Shown here one piece after another: positions 25,630 to 34,616 of a DNA stretch of 64,000 nucleotides. The DNA is from HyVt-477 sp965224605. GTDB taxonomy: Bacteria > Pseudomonadota > Gammaproteobacteria > Thiotrichales > Thiotrichaceae. Under the pieces are notes generated by a model. The model worked only from the letters and a program-made list of their open reading frames with translations. It did not search any database and was not told the DNA's origin. Numbering within the stretch: the first letter of the stretch is position 1; each line of letters begins with the position of its first letter. A program made the position numbers and the translations under genes. The stretch covers positions 1 through 64,000 of the forward strand of contig CBDCZP010000004.1 in assembly GCA_965224605.1 (NCBI GenBank), given 5' to 3'.

Positions 25630-26979
25630 TTGTTTCAATATAAACTACGATCGCAGCTTGATTTACTAGCCCTTCACCGAGTCAATCCAGAACGCTACCC
25701 TTTTTTATTAGAGCGTAGTTCCACTTCAGCATTCTCTCGTTATAGTCTGCTTTTTGCGTTTCCGGGTGAGACGCTACGGGTTGAATATGGCTCTAAAACA
25801 CATTTCACCTCTGCTTTTGATGAGTTATTTTCCTCTACTAAGTCCGCAATTGTAGAATCCGCAATTGTAGAAAGTGTAGAGGATGATAAAAACCCAACGA
25901 CACTGCCATTTAGTGGTGGTTGGTTTGTTTATCTTGGTTACGAATTGGCGGGTCAAATAGAGCCTGTCCTGAATTTGAAACCAGATATATTTCATTTGCC
26001 TCTAGCTATTGCTACACGCGTTAAAACGGCCATTATTATTGATCATCGAAAGCAAGAGTCATGGTTTATAAGTGAGCGTGAGAATAAGCCGGAGTTAAAA
26101 CAAGTCGAAGCAGATTTGTTATTAGCGTTAGAAGCCGTTCCCGATACGTTGGCTATTGAATTGGAAGAAGAAGATCCTCAATTGTATCTTGATGGGGTTG
26201 CTCGAATTTCAGAATACATAAAATCAGGTGATGTGTTTCAGGTAAACCTCTCGCGCGCATGGAATGGGTCATTTAAAAACAAGGTGGATGCTGCACAGAT
26301 ATATACAGGTCTGCGGCAAGCGAATCCCGCACCTTTCTCTGCGCTGGTTAATTACCCTGATTTCTCCATTATCAGTTCATCGCCAGAACGTTTGGTGAGT
26401 GTTACCAATAAGCGAATAGAAACCCGTCCTATTGCCGGAACACGTCCTCGTAGTGATGATCCACAACAAGATGAAAAATTATTACAGGAGCTTATTTCAC
26501 ACCCAAAAGAACGTGCGGAACATATCATGTTGATTGATCTTGAGCGTAACGATATGGGGCGTATCTGCAAGCCTGGAACGGTCGATGTGAATGAGCTAAT
26601 GATGGTTGAAACGTATGAGCATGTGCATCATATTGTCTCCAACATTCGTGGTGTACTGCAACAAGGAGTAACCCCTGGTGATGTCATTAAAGCGGTATTT
26701 CCAGGCGGCACTATTACCGGTTGTCCCAAGGTGCGTTGTATGGAGATCATTGCTGAACTTGAGTCAGTAGGGAGGGGGCCTTATACCGGGTCGGTAGGTT
26801 ATATTAATCATTCAGGTGACATGGATTTGAACATATTGATTCGAACCATGGTGATGAAGGACAAACAACTTAACTTTAGAACGGGTGCAGGCATTGTTTA
26901 TGATTCTATTCCACAAAATGAAGTTGAAGAAACACGCCATAAAGCTAAAGGTCTGTTAAGGACGTTTTCTTGTGGTTGA
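25630..26979 (+). CDS. pabB: Aminodeoxychorismate synthase component I
   Basis: 449 aa. A chorismate-binding enzyme with an N-terminal lobe (SRYSLLFAFPGETL, GGWFVYLGYELAGQIEP) and a catalytic C-terminal domain: FSALVNYPDFSIISSSPERL, HIMLIDLERNDMGRI, GGTITGCPKVRCMEII, and GSVGYINHSGDMDLNILIRT. It aminates chorismate to 4-amino-4-deoxychorismate for folate, with a glutaminase (probably the trpG product). The context with pabC and the GDMDLNILIRT tail favour PabB over TrpE. The active-site motif reads PIAGT rather than the PIKGT of E. coli PabB. It starts at TTG 25630; no in-frame ATG or GTG is usable upstream because of a stop. Confidence 0.9.
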   Translation: MFQYKLRSQLDLLALHRVNPERYPFLLERSSTSAFSRYSLLFAFPGETLRVEYGSKTHFTSAFDELFSSTKSAIVESAIVESVEDDKNPTTLPFSGGWFVYLGYELAGQIEPVLNLKPDIFHLPLAIATRVKTAIIIDHRKQESWFISERENKPELKQVEADLLLALEAVPDTLAIELEEEDPQLYLDGVARISEYIKSGDVFQVNLSRAWNGSFKNKVDAAQIYTGLRQANPAPFSALVNYPDFSIISSSPERLVSVTNKRIETRPIAGTRPRSDDPQQDEKLLQELISHPKERAEHIMLIDLERNDMGRICKPGTVDVNELMMVETYEHVHHIVSNIRGVLQQGVTPGDVIKAVFPGGTITGCPKVRCMEIIAELESVGRGPYTGSVGYINHSGDMDLNILIRTMVMKDKQLNFRTGAGIVYDSIPQNEVEETRHKAKGLLRTFSCG

Positions 26980-26998
26980 GGTGTCTAGAGGGAAAGCT

Positions 26999-27820
26999 AT
27001 GAGTAGCAACAACATTCTAGTGAATGGCATATTGACCGACTCCCTCCCCGTTAGTGACCGGGGGCTACAGTATGGGGATGGTGTTTGGGAAACCATTGCT
27101 ATTCAAGATGGGCAAGCCATACAGCTAACCGCTCATTTATCACGTTTAACACGTGGTATGAATGCATTAGCTATAACGGGTCTTGATGTCGAATTGCTGA
27201 AGCAAGAAATTTTGAAGCACGTAAGCGTAGAAAAAAAAGCCATTTTGAAGATCATTATCACGCGTGGCTCTTGTGGTCGAGGTTATAGTCCGCACGGTTG
27301 TGACCAAGCGACGCGTATTTTGTCATTACATTCATGGCCGGATTATCCAGATAGCTATGCCGAAGCGGGTATAGACATCACTTTATGTGAAACTCGTTTA
27401 TCGCATAATCCTCAGCTGGCGGGTTTCAAACATCTTAATCGTTTGGAACAGGTGTTAGCACGAGCTGAAGTAGATGCATCGTTTCAGGAAGGTTTGGTTA
27501 GAGATGCTGATGACAACGTGATAGAAGCGACCATGAGTAATGTCTTTATCGTTAAAACGAACGGTGATATAGCCACTCCTGACCTTGGTCAGTGTGGCGT
27601 AGAGGGAATAGCGCGATCATGTATAATCGCGGAACTGGAAAAAATGGATATAGCCGTGAATACTGTTCCATTGTCGCTTGAGGATATTGAACAGGCGCAA
27701 GGACTGTTTCTTACTAATTCCATCATCAAAATATGGCCGGTGAAACAATTTAAACACATAAGCTACGCTATTCCTGATAGCGTAAAAGCGTTACAAAAAA
27801 GGATTCAAGGAAGGTTATGA
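26999..27820 (+). CDS. pabC: Aminodeoxychorismate lyase
   Basis: 273 aa. A PLP fold-type IV enzyme: ILVNGILTDSLPVSDRGLQY at the N-terminus, the active-site Lys in GFKHLNRLEQVLAR, and EATMSNVFIV binding the PLP phosphate. It releases pyruvate from aminodeoxychorismate to give p-aminobenzoate. ATG 26999 has GAGG upstream and lies 19 bp after the pabB stop. It overlaps mltG by ATGA, so pabB-pabC-mltG-tmk-holB is one operon, the classic gammaproteobacterial order. Confidence 0.94.
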   Translation: MSSNNILVNGILTDSLPVSDRGLQYGDGVWETIAIQDGQAIQLTAHLSRLTRGMNALAITGLDVELLKQEILKHVSVEKKAILKIIITRGSCGRGYSPHGCDQATRILSLHSWPDYPDSYAEAGIDITLCETRLSHNPQLAGFKHLNRLEQVLARAEVDASFQEGLVRDADDNVIEATMSNVFIVKTNGDIATPDLGQCGVEGIARSCIIAELEKMDIAVNTVPLSLEDIEQAQGLFLTNSIIKIWPVKQFKHISYAIPDSVKALQKRIQGRL

Positions 27821-28851
27821 AACTGATCATTTCAATTTTTAAAGGATTATTCCTGCTCATAGTGTTGACCACATTAGCGGGTGGATACTATTTCTATTCA
27901 CAATACACGAACTATCTACAGCAACCTATTGAGCTTGTAGCGCAAAGCCAACCCTATGAGGTGACGAAAGGTAGTAGTATTCGCAAGGTTGCTAAAGAAC
28001 TAGAAGAACAGGGTGTGATGAAGCCAGCGCTGTATTTTTTGGCTTTGGCGAAGTTGAATAAGCAGACTAGTCAACTCAAAGCGGGTGAATATAAGCTTCT
28101 AGCGGGCATGAAACCAACGGATGTGCTTAAACTGATTACCTCCGGTAAAGCGGTACAGTACAAGCACACGATTATAGAAGGTAAAACCTACAAACAATTA
28201 GTCGCATCTATTAAAACAAGTTCGGTCTTAAAGCAAACGCTGACAGATCAGGATTATGAACAGATTATGAAAAAAGTGGGGAGTGACTTTCCCCATCCTG
28301 AAGGTGCTTTTTTTGCAGATACCTATAATTTTCCCAAAGATACAACGGATCTGGATTTTCTAAAGCGTAGTCATAAAATGATGAAAGAAAAACTAAAACA
28401 AGCTTGGGGTCAACGTGATCCAGAGGTGTCTATCAAAACACCTTACCAAGCTTTGATTTTGGCATCTATTGTGGAGAAAGAAACTGGTGATGAATCAGAA
28501 CGCTCAATGATAGCGCGTGTTTTTATCAATCGTTTGGATAAAAGTATGTTGCTACAGACAGACCCTACCGTCATTTATGGTATGGGTGATGCCTATGACG
28601 GGAATATTCGGAAAAGAGATTTAACGCGTGATACCTCCTATAACACTTATACTCGTGGAGGCTTGACTCCAACTCCTATTGCAACACCGGGTAAAGCTGC
28701 GATTGATGCTGTGATGCATCCTGCTGCTGGCGATGTGCTTTTCTTTGTAGCAAAAGGCGATGGCTCAGGCTCCTCTTATTTCTCCAAAACCAATGCTGAT
28801 CACAATAAAGCCGTGGCAAAATATTTACGGAATTTGCGTAAAAATAAGTAG
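27817..28851 (+). CDS. mltG: Endolytic murein transglycosylase
   Basis: 344 aa. It has one N-terminal transmembrane helix (~7-27), a LysM-like subdomain (~50-110) and the YceG catalytic domain with the Glu in LASIVEKETGDESE, LLQTDPTVIYGMGDAYDG, YNTYTRGGLTPTPIATPG and AAGDVLFFVAKGDGS. It cleaves nascent glycan strands at the membrane and may set glycan length. It is translationally coupled to pabC. Confidence 0.96.
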   Translation: MKLIISIFKGLFLLIVLTTLAGGYYFYSQYTNYLQQPIELVAQSQPYEVTKGSSIRKVAKELEEQGVMKPALYFLALAKLNKQTSQLKAGEYKLLAGMKPTDVLKLITSGKAVQYKHTIIEGKTYKQLVASIKTSSVLKQTLTDQDYEQIMKKVGSDFPHPEGAFFADTYNFPKDTTDLDFLKRSHKMMKEKLKQAWGQRDPEVSIKTPYQALILASIVEKETGDESERSMIARVFINRLDKSMLLQTDPTVIYGMGDAYDGNIRKRDLTRDTSYNTYTRGGLTPTPIATPGKAAIDAVMHPAAGDVLFFVAKGDGSGSSYFSKTNADHNKAVAKYLRNLRKNK

Positions 28852-28892
28852 AACTTTTGAATGACTACGAATGAAAAGAAAGGATCTGGTCA

Positions 28893-29516
28893 ATGACCCA
28901 ACGTGGAAAATTTATAACAATCGAAGGTGTTGAGGGTGCAGGAAAAACCACTAATATTCCTTTTATCCAACGTTTATTAGCTAGCAAAGTTTCTGACGTT
29001 ATACATACCCGTGAGCCTGGTGGTACAGAACCGGGTGAAGCCATTCGAGAGGTATTGATTTCTACAAATCTTCCTGCCATGCATCACGACACAGAGTTGT
29101 TATTAATGTTTGCGGCACGGGCAGAGCATGTCAGAAGAAAAATAGAACCGGCACTAGCGTCAGGTAAATGGGTTTTGTGTGATCGTTTTACTGATGCCAG
29201 CTATGCTTATCAGGGGGGAGGGCGTGGCATCTCGCTTGAGCGCATAGCCGAGTTGGAAAACTGGGTGCAAGGTGAGTTAAGGCCTGATTACACTCTCTTA
29301 TTTGATGTGGATGCAAATACAGGTTTAGGTCGCGCTCGTAGTCGTGGTGAAACTGATCGTTTTGAAGCAGAAGATATTGAGTTCTTTAATCGAGTACGTC
29401 AACAGTACTTAACGATGGCCGAGAAAAATCCTCAGCGCTATAGCATTATCAATGCCGGTCTTGGGCTAACAGAAGTCGAACAGCAACTTGAACAGGTTAT
29501 AAGCGAAATTTTATGA
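28893..29516 (+). CDS. tmk: Thymidylate kinase
   Basis: 207 aa. P-loop EGVEGAGKTT, the DR(Y/E)-type motif TREPGGTEPGE, WVLCDRFTDASYAYQGGGRG, and a LID region RARSRGETDRFE with basic residues. It phosphorylates dTMP to dTDP. SD AAGGAT precedes ATG 28893. It overlaps holB by ATGA. Confidence 0.97.
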   Translation: MTQRGKFITIEGVEGAGKTTNIPFIQRLLASKVSDVIHTREPGGTEPGEAIREVLISTNLPAMHHDTELLLMFAARAEHVRRKIEPALASGKWVLCDRFTDASYAYQGGGRGISLERIAELENWVQGELRPDYTLLFDVDANTGLGRARSRGETDRFEAEDIEFFNRVRQQYLTMAEKNPQRYSIINAGLGLTEVEQQLEQVISEIL

Positions 29517-30529
29517 GTGAAACGTCCAACACTACAATAACTCGTGTCTATTCCTGGCAGGAAAATCAATGGCAGAATTATTTGAAGGCCAGAGCAGCTG
29601 ATCATTTGCCGCATGCTCTCTTGTTGACGGGTTGTGATGGCATCGGCAAGAGTGAGTTTGCTACGCTACTTGCGAATAGTTTGTTGTGTGAACAGGTAGA
29701 TAGTGAGGGCTATGCCTGTGGTGAATGTAAAAGCTGCAAAGTCAAAAAAAGTAATGCACATCCAGATTTTAAACATGTGGGCTTACCTGATGGGAAACAA
29801 CAGATTCCCGTCAATGCCATACGTGAGTTAACAGATTTTCTGATTCTGAGTAGAAGCTACGGTGGTTATCGCGTTGTTGTTATTAGTGCCGCAGATAAAA
29901 TGAATATCAATGCAGCCAATAGCTTGCTGAAATCACTTGAAGAGCCCCCCCCAAAGACAGTTATTATTCTTGTAGCGGATCAATTTACCCAGTTGCCAGC
30001 TACTATTCGCAGCCGCTGTCAGCTGATCGTCATGAACAAGCCTGATCAGGCAGTATCCCTAGCTTGGCTTGAACAACAGAATTTACAACATTCCACTGGG
30101 AAAATGTTAAGTCTCGCTGATAATAAGCCGTTATTAGCAAAAAGCCTAGATGCGAATGAATCACTATTGGATGAGCGCAATAAATTTGCTAAAGATCTAC
30201 TAGCTGTATTACAACAGAGTCAAAGCATCACCACAGTTGCCAAAAACTGGGAGAAAAACGATCTCAATAGATTGCTGAATTGGCAGCTTAAATGGCTCCA
30301 TGCTGTGGCTAAAATGCTACTCGTTTCGGGTGATGATAATCTGAGTACAAACAAGTTCTTGGCACAAATTATATCCAGTATTAATAATCCAGAATCCCTC
30401 TGGAAACTGTATGCGGATTTATTACACTTAAAGTCGATGACCGACTATCCACTAAATCGCCTTATGTTTACGGAATCGATGCTACTATTATGGCGTGATG
30501 TCGGAAGACCCCAAGGGCATCTCTATTAA
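29513..30529 (+). CDS. holB: DNA polymerase III delta' subunit
   Basis: 338 aa. The AAA+ clamp-loader fold has a degenerate P-loop GCDGIGKSEFA, a zinc site CGECKSCKVKKSNAHPDF, the sensor helix INAANSLLKSLEEPP and the SRC motif TIRSRCQL. It acts in the clamp-loader complex that loads the beta clamp. It is the last strongly linked gene of the pabB operon; its final codons lie inside an inverted repeat at 30515-30654. Confidence 0.95.
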   Translation: MSETSNTTITRVYSWQENQWQNYLKARAADHLPHALLLTGCDGIGKSEFATLLANSLLCEQVDSEGYACGECKSCKVKKSNAHPDFKHVGLPDGKQQIPVNAIRELTDFLILSRSYGGYRVVVISAADKMNINAANSLLKSLEEPPPKTVIILVADQFTQLPATIRSRCQLIVMNKPDQAVSLAWLEQQNLQHSTGKMLSLADNKPLLAKSLDANESLLDERNKFAKDLLAVLQQSQSITTVAKNWEKNDLNRLLNWQLKWLHAVAKMLLVSGDDNLSTNKFLAQIISSINNPESLWKLYADLLHLKSMTDYPLNRLMFTESMLLLWRDVGRPQGHLY

Positions 30530-30654
30530 TTGCCTTTTTGTCCGATTACTGCGTTGGATGAATTTTTCGATCCTCATGTATTTCATATACACTGCGGGTC
30601 TCAAAATCCACCCGCCTTGTCCTCGAACAAAAATTTTAATTAATAGAGGTGCCC
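30515..30654. repeat. Inverted repeat with 17-bp arms after holB
   Basis: Arms GGGCATCTCTATTAATT (30515-30531) and AATTAATAGAGGTGCCC (30638-30654) pair with one mismatch and flank ~106 bp that include atcctcatgtatttcatatacac. Related single arms occur at 36504-36519 (GGTACCTCTATTAATT) and next to the PIN remnant at 25483 (agaggtgcc). The left arm supplies the holB stop codon, so the element inserted at, or was exapted into, the gene's 3' end. Confidence 0.65.
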
Positions 30655-30709
30655 CATAACATTTTTTAAATTATTACCCTTAAGAAAATTCTGAACAAGT
30701 CATGTTTTC

Positions 30710-30871
30710 TGGAAGTGAGCCTTCAGAGGTTGTGCAAGTATTAAGAAAAATCTCATTTGTAGGGTGTGCCGAGGTACGGGGCGCACCATAAGTTGTTGAT
30801 TCATGGTGCGCCTCCTTCGTCGGCACACCCTACATAAGGAATACTTGCACAGTCTCTTCAGGCTCGCCATA
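30710..30871. repeat. ~160-bp palindromic MITE-like element, copy A (inverted)
   Basis: This is the same element as 45890-46052 and 52755-52916 but in the opposite orientation. Outer arms pair tggaagtgagccttcagag.ttgtgcaagta with its complement. The central ~76 bp is a hairpin starting tgtagggtgtgccga and closing tcggcacaccctaca. It has no coding capacity. The rest of 30655-31077 shows no gene. Confidence 0.88.
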
Positions 30872-31077
30872 CGTTGCTTAAAATTAACATTTTAGGTGAA
30901 GCTAAAGCATCAATTCCAGAGAGTTGGACTTAATCAGAGATTCCTTAACTAAAAAAAGTAAAAAATATTTAGTCATTTAGAGTAGTTTTTTAGAGTTGCC
31001 CCAATTTAGCTCTTAATCGCTCAGACAATATGCTCCATCACTTCCCCAATAGAAAACAAAAAGAAGAGGTCAACATT

Positions 31078-31452
31078 ATGCAGTCAGAAGCAGTGCTTGA
31101 TGTAGTGAAGCCCGAAGTAACTGATTTACTCCAATTATCTATACGCGACAAGGTGTCGCTACATTCACATTACATGCCATTTATTAAACATGGTGGGATT
31201 TTTATACCAACAGATCGCACTTACCAATTTGGTGAAACCATTGGTATGGTTTTGCGTTTTTTAGATCGTGGAAAAAAGTTAGTGATCACTGGAAAAGTCG
31301 TGTGGGTATCGCCCCGATCTAGTAATCATAATAGTCATAACCCGGGTGTTGGTTTGCAGTTTGTAGGCAACACTCGTCAGGATGTTCAAAAAGCGATTGA
31401 AGCTTATTTAGGTGATTTAGCTAAAAGACCCGCGTTGCATCAAGCCTATTAG
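31078..31452 (+). CDS. pilZ: PilZ-domain protein
   Basis: 124 aa from ATG 31078 with GAGG upstream. It matches the type IV pilus PilZ protein encoded after holB in many gammaproteobacteria: LQLSIRDKVSLHSHYMPFIKHGG, GMVLRFLDRGKKL, ITGKVVWVSPR and NPGVGLQFVG. The RxxxR c-di-GMP motif of canonical PilZ domains is not evident, as in this non-binding subgroup. It is thought to act with PilB/FimX in pilus assembly. Two repeat elements separate it from holB, and no tatD follows. Confidence 0.9.
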   Translation: MQSEAVLDVVKPEVTDLLQLSIRDKVSLHSHYMPFIKHGGIFIPTDRTYQFGETIGMVLRFLDRGKKLVITGKVVWVSPRSSNHNSHNPGVGLQFVGNTRQDVQKAIEAYLGDLAKRPALHQAY

Positions 31453-31569
31453 ATTAGAATGGTAGTGTGGGCTAACTTCACCATAACAGGTGTTAGAGCA
31501 TTGCTAGTTCTCCTAACTTAGGTGCTTATCTCTTCTCGGATAAGCACCTGAAATGCTCGTTTTGTGCTA

Positions 31570-32751
31570 TTAGCTAGAAAAAGAAGCCATAGCTGCACTG
31601 ACCGCTTTTCCAGAGTTAATATCAACTCCCATATCGGTTAGCACAGCATCTAGCGCTCCTAAACAGTTAAGTACATTTTTCTGGTTACTTGCAAAGCCCA
31701 TTAGACCGATACGCCAGATTTTCCCAGCCATAGGACCAAGACCTGCACCAATTTCCAGACTATAACGGTTTAATAATTCAGAGCGTACTTTCGCCTCGTC
31801 AGTACCTTCAGGGAACTGTATCGCATTGAGTTGTGGTAGACGATCTGCTTCATCAACGAAGAATGAAAGCCCCATTGCTTCAATACCGGCTTTTAATCCC
31901 TGATGGTTTTTATCGTGTCTTTCCCATGAATTCTCAAGTCCTTCTTCTTGCAAAATCACCAATGATTCATGCAAGCCGTAAAGTGCATTAATCGGTGCAG
32001 TATGGTGGTATGAGCGTGCACCGCCACTACCCCAGTAATCCATAACAAGATTCAGATCAAGGAACCAGCTTTGAACTTTAGTTTTACGGTTTTGAATGAC
32101 GGCAACGGCACGCTCACTAAAGCTAACCGGTGAAATACCCGGTGTGCAAGATAGGCATTTCTGTGTGCCAGAATAGATGGCATCAATCTCCCATTCATCA
32201 ACCATAAGAGGTGAGCCAGCAACTGATGTTACGGCATCTACAATGGCAAGACAGTCATATTTATGGGCTAAAGCAACGAGTACTTGTGCGTCAGATATAG
32301 CACCTGTAGAGGTTTCTGCATGCACAAAAGCAACGATCTTGGCATCGCCGTTTTCAGTTAAAGCGGCTTCTAATTTATCGGGATCAACCGGTTTGCCCCA
32401 GTCGTCCTGAACCATAATGGCTTCACCACCACAACGCTCAACGTTTTCTTTCATACGACCACCGAATACACCATTCTGACAAACGATAACTTTGTCACCC
32501 GGTTCAACCAGATTAGCAAAGCAAGTTTCCATACCCGCAGAACCGGGAGCCGAAACCGGCATGGTTAATTTGTTTTCAGTTTGAAACGCGTATTTCAATA
32601 ATTCTTTGGTTTCATCCATCATTCCTACAAAAGCAGGATCTAGATGTCCTATCGTAGGGCGTGCCATAGCTTCAAGTACACGCGGGTTAACATCGGATGG
32701 CCCTGGTCCCATGAGAGTTCGAACGGGAGGATGGAATGATGAAATGGTCAT
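31570..32751 (-). CDS. Serine-glyoxylate aminotransferase-like (class V PLP)
   Basis: 393 aa of the alanine/serine-glyoxylate aminotransferase family: PVRTLMGPGPSDVNPRVLEAM, PGSAGMETCFANL, AIVDAVTSVAGSPL with the PLP-binding Asp, and YSGTQKCLSCTPGISPVS with the Schiff-base Lys. It transfers amino groups from serine or alanine to glyoxylate, giving hydroxypyruvate or pyruvate plus glycine. Together with gph at 46120 this suggests glycolate/glyoxylate handling. It is a single gene on the minus strand, flanked by opposite-strand genes. Confidence 0.9.
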   Translation of the reverse strand: MTISSFHPPVRTLMGPGPSDVNPRVLEAMARPTIGHLDPAFVGMMDETKELLKYAFQTENKLTMPVSAPGSAGMETCFANLVEPGDKVIVCQNGVFGGRMKENVERCGGEAIMVQDDWGKPVDPDKLEAALTENGDAKIVAFVHAETSTGAISDAQVLVALAHKYDCLAIVDAVTSVAGSPLMVDEWEIDAIYSGTQKCLSCTPGISPVSFSERAVAVIQNRKTKVQSWFLDLNLVMDYWGSGGARSYHHTAPINALYGLHESLVILQEEGLENSWERHDKNHQGLKAGIEAMGLSFFVDEADRLPQLNAIQFPEGTDEAKVRSELLNRYSLEIGAGLGPMAGKIWRIGLMGFASNQKNVLNCLGALDAVLTDMGVDINSGKAVSAAMASFSS

Positions 32752-32918
32752 GCGAGATTCCTATCAAGTAAAGTTTAAATAAAAATATAAAAGCGCGGAT
32801 AATAACTCTATATTGTAATCAAGCCAAGAAACTAGTTAGTACGTAGCTGTATTAATAAATATGAGTAACCCCGTTATTTGTTACAATTCGTATTTATTCC
32901 CATAGAAACCTTACTTTA

Positions 32919-34046
32919 ATGGTCTTTTCTTCCACAGCTTTTTCCGCACTAACAAACACCCAAAAACATGTTGGAGTGCAGCATATTTTTATTCCTGGTT
33001 TATTCGAGCCTCTGGATGTGTGGTATAGAGATTTCGACTTTACTGCTTCGGCTCCTTTATTAGTCAAACGACTTTCAACATTCAAAAAAAATAAGCATGT
33101 TAATGCTGGCTTGCTGGCTTCGATTTATACCCTGTTGGGTGATTGTGCAGATAAGGATATAAATTCACATGCCGATGCTTGTTATCGTTTTGACTTTGCC
33201 ACTGATGGCGCCGATAAAGCCGAAACAATGGATGTGTTATGCGCAGCACCCATAGAGCTAGAGGCTGGAATGAGCGATATAGTGATAGGTCATCAAGTCA
33301 TTGACGATTTGACTGTTGAGGAGCAACAACAACTATTAACGCTATTAAATAAACACTTCTCTCAAGATGGCTGGGAGTTTGTGGTTTCCAATAAAGGCAA
33401 CAATAGAGATAATGATGGGGTTAATAAACCACGTTGGCTTTTGCTTTTACCCAAGAACACCAAACCCGCTAACATGATTCCCATCCACGATGCTTTAGGT
33501 GCAAGTTTACGGTCACTCGTTGAAGGGGTTGAGGATGTTCAATGGAGTCGTCAACTGAATGAGTTACAAATGTTATTGTATGGGTCATTCACCAATCAAC
33601 AAAGAGAAAATAACAGGCAACGCACCGTCAGTAGTTTCTGGTTATGGGATGTTATCGTTGAGCATGAAAAGACTATTTATCATAAAAAAGCACCTGCAAG
33701 CTCGGTAAAATTTATTGCTGGGGGTGGGTACGAAGGGCAGGTGATTGCGAATGCTTATAATTTGGAGTGGTCTGAAATTCCTCATACATCGCACAAACCC
33801 GAAGAATCGGGAATTTATATTTATGATGATTTACTGGGGTTTGCTGGCAGAAATGATCTGGATGGTTGGCAAGACAAGCTCAGTGAACTGGAAAGTTTTT
33901 TAGTTGACTTACTTGATAATGGCTCGACAAGTACAATCATTTATAGTGGAAACAATAGTGGCGATGGATTTTCCTGGAGTTCACAGAAAAAGACTTTTCT
34001 GGGTTTTTTGAGAAAACCCAAGAAAACATTGTTAGATTTTTTATGA
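32919..34046 (+). CDS. RpfE-type / phosphoglycerate-mutase-like hypothetical protein
   Basis: 375 aa resembling the proteobacterial family annotated as RpfE-type regulatory or cofactor-independent phosphoglycerate-mutase-like. It has HIFIPGLFEP at the N-terminus, ADACYRFDFATD and the following LEAGMSD region, a helical block LTVEEQQQLLTLLNKHFSQDGW, and LNELQMLLYGSFTNQQRE then SSFWLWD. Metal-ligand residues of true phosphoglycerate mutases are not obvious. The biochemical function is not established. The start at 32919 lacks a good ribosome site, and a start a few codons before HIFIPG is possible. Confidence 0.72.
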   Translation: MVFSSTAFSALTNTQKHVGVQHIFIPGLFEPLDVWYRDFDFTASAPLLVKRLSTFKKNKHVNAGLLASIYTLLGDCADKDINSHADACYRFDFATDGADKAETMDVLCAAPIELEAGMSDIVIGHQVIDDLTVEEQQQLLTLLNKHFSQDGWEFVVSNKGNNRDNDGVNKPRWLLLLPKNTKPANMIPIHDALGASLRSLVEGVEDVQWSRQLNELQMLLYGSFTNQQRENNRQRTVSSFWLWDVIVEHEKTIYHKKAPASSVKFIAGGGYEGQVIANAYNLEWSEIPHTSHKPEESGIYIYDDLLGFAGRNDLDGWQDKLSELESFLVDLLDNGSTSTIIYSGNNSGDGFSWSSQKKTFLGFLRKPKKTLLDFL

Positions 34047-34085
34047 AATGTATAGATAGCGTTTAGCTGTTGTTGGAGTGTAAAT

Positions 34086-34361
34086 ATGAAATACGACATA
34101 GAAGTTGAAAATATTCGGTGTGGCGGTTGTGCGAGTACCATCTCTAAAAAATTATTAGAGAATGCTGCGATTCAATCGGTAGATGTACAGATCGAAGATC
34201 AGATAGTGGTTGTAGAAACCACCGATGAAGCGGCCAAACAATCAGCAATTGATATTCTACTAAGTCTTGGCTACCCAGAAAAAGGTAGTGTTGAAGGTAT
34301 TGCTGCACTCAAGGGAAAGGCCAAGTCGGTAGTGAGTTGTGCCGTCGGTAAAATGAGCTAA
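34086..34361 (+). CDS. Heavy-metal-associated (HMA) domain protein, CopZ-like
   Basis: 91 aa. A ferredoxin-like HMA domain with the metal motif RCGGCAST at residues ~12-18 and a typical betaalphabetabetaalphabeta pattern, followed by a ~25-residue extension with one more Cys. It binds a soft metal such as Cu(I). It lies 39 bp after the RpfE-type gene; no P-type ATPase or copper regulator is adjacent, so the specific metal is uncertain. Confidence 0.82.
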   Translation: MKYDIEVENIRCGGCASTISKKLLENAAIQSVDVQIEDQIVVVETTDEAAKQSAIDILLSLGYPEKGSVEGIAALKGKAKSVVSCAVGKMS

Positions 34362-34390
34362 TCATCAGTCGTCAGGTCTGTTCAATACAT

Positions 34391-34580
34391 TTGGAAGTGA
34401 GCCTTCAGGCTTGCAAGTGGTTGTTACGCGCGCCGCGTCACAGCCATTAAGTTAAGCTCTCAGGAGTCGCAACTTAAGTTGCGAAGGACTCTAATATCAA
34501 TGACTTCACAGACCAGTCTGTGATTTCTGAGCAACAGAAAATTCTTAACTTAATGGCAGTGGCGCGCCGCGTGGAAACTC
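34391..34580. repeat. Composite multi-palindrome segment
   Basis: It begins with the arm motif ttggaagtgagccttcagg of the MITE-like elements, then diverges. GCCATTAAGTTAAG (34443-34456) pairs perfectly with 34544-34557, flanked by imperfect GC-rich arms built on GGCGCGCC-like sequence. Between them are a self-palindrome GCAACTTAAGTTGC (34469-34482) inside GAGTC/GACTC arms, and TCACAGAC-CA-GTCTGTGA (34506-34523). There is no ORF; it sits between convergent genes. Confidence 0.78.
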
Positions 34581-34616
34581 AGCAGTATTTCTACTTTATC
34601 GCACTACTTTTTCTCA

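Noticed and set aside
25630..26979. Second anthranilate synthase (TrpE)
   Set aside because: Linkage to pabC-mltG-tmk-holB and the GDMDLNILIRT end favour PabB, despite the PIAGT motif.
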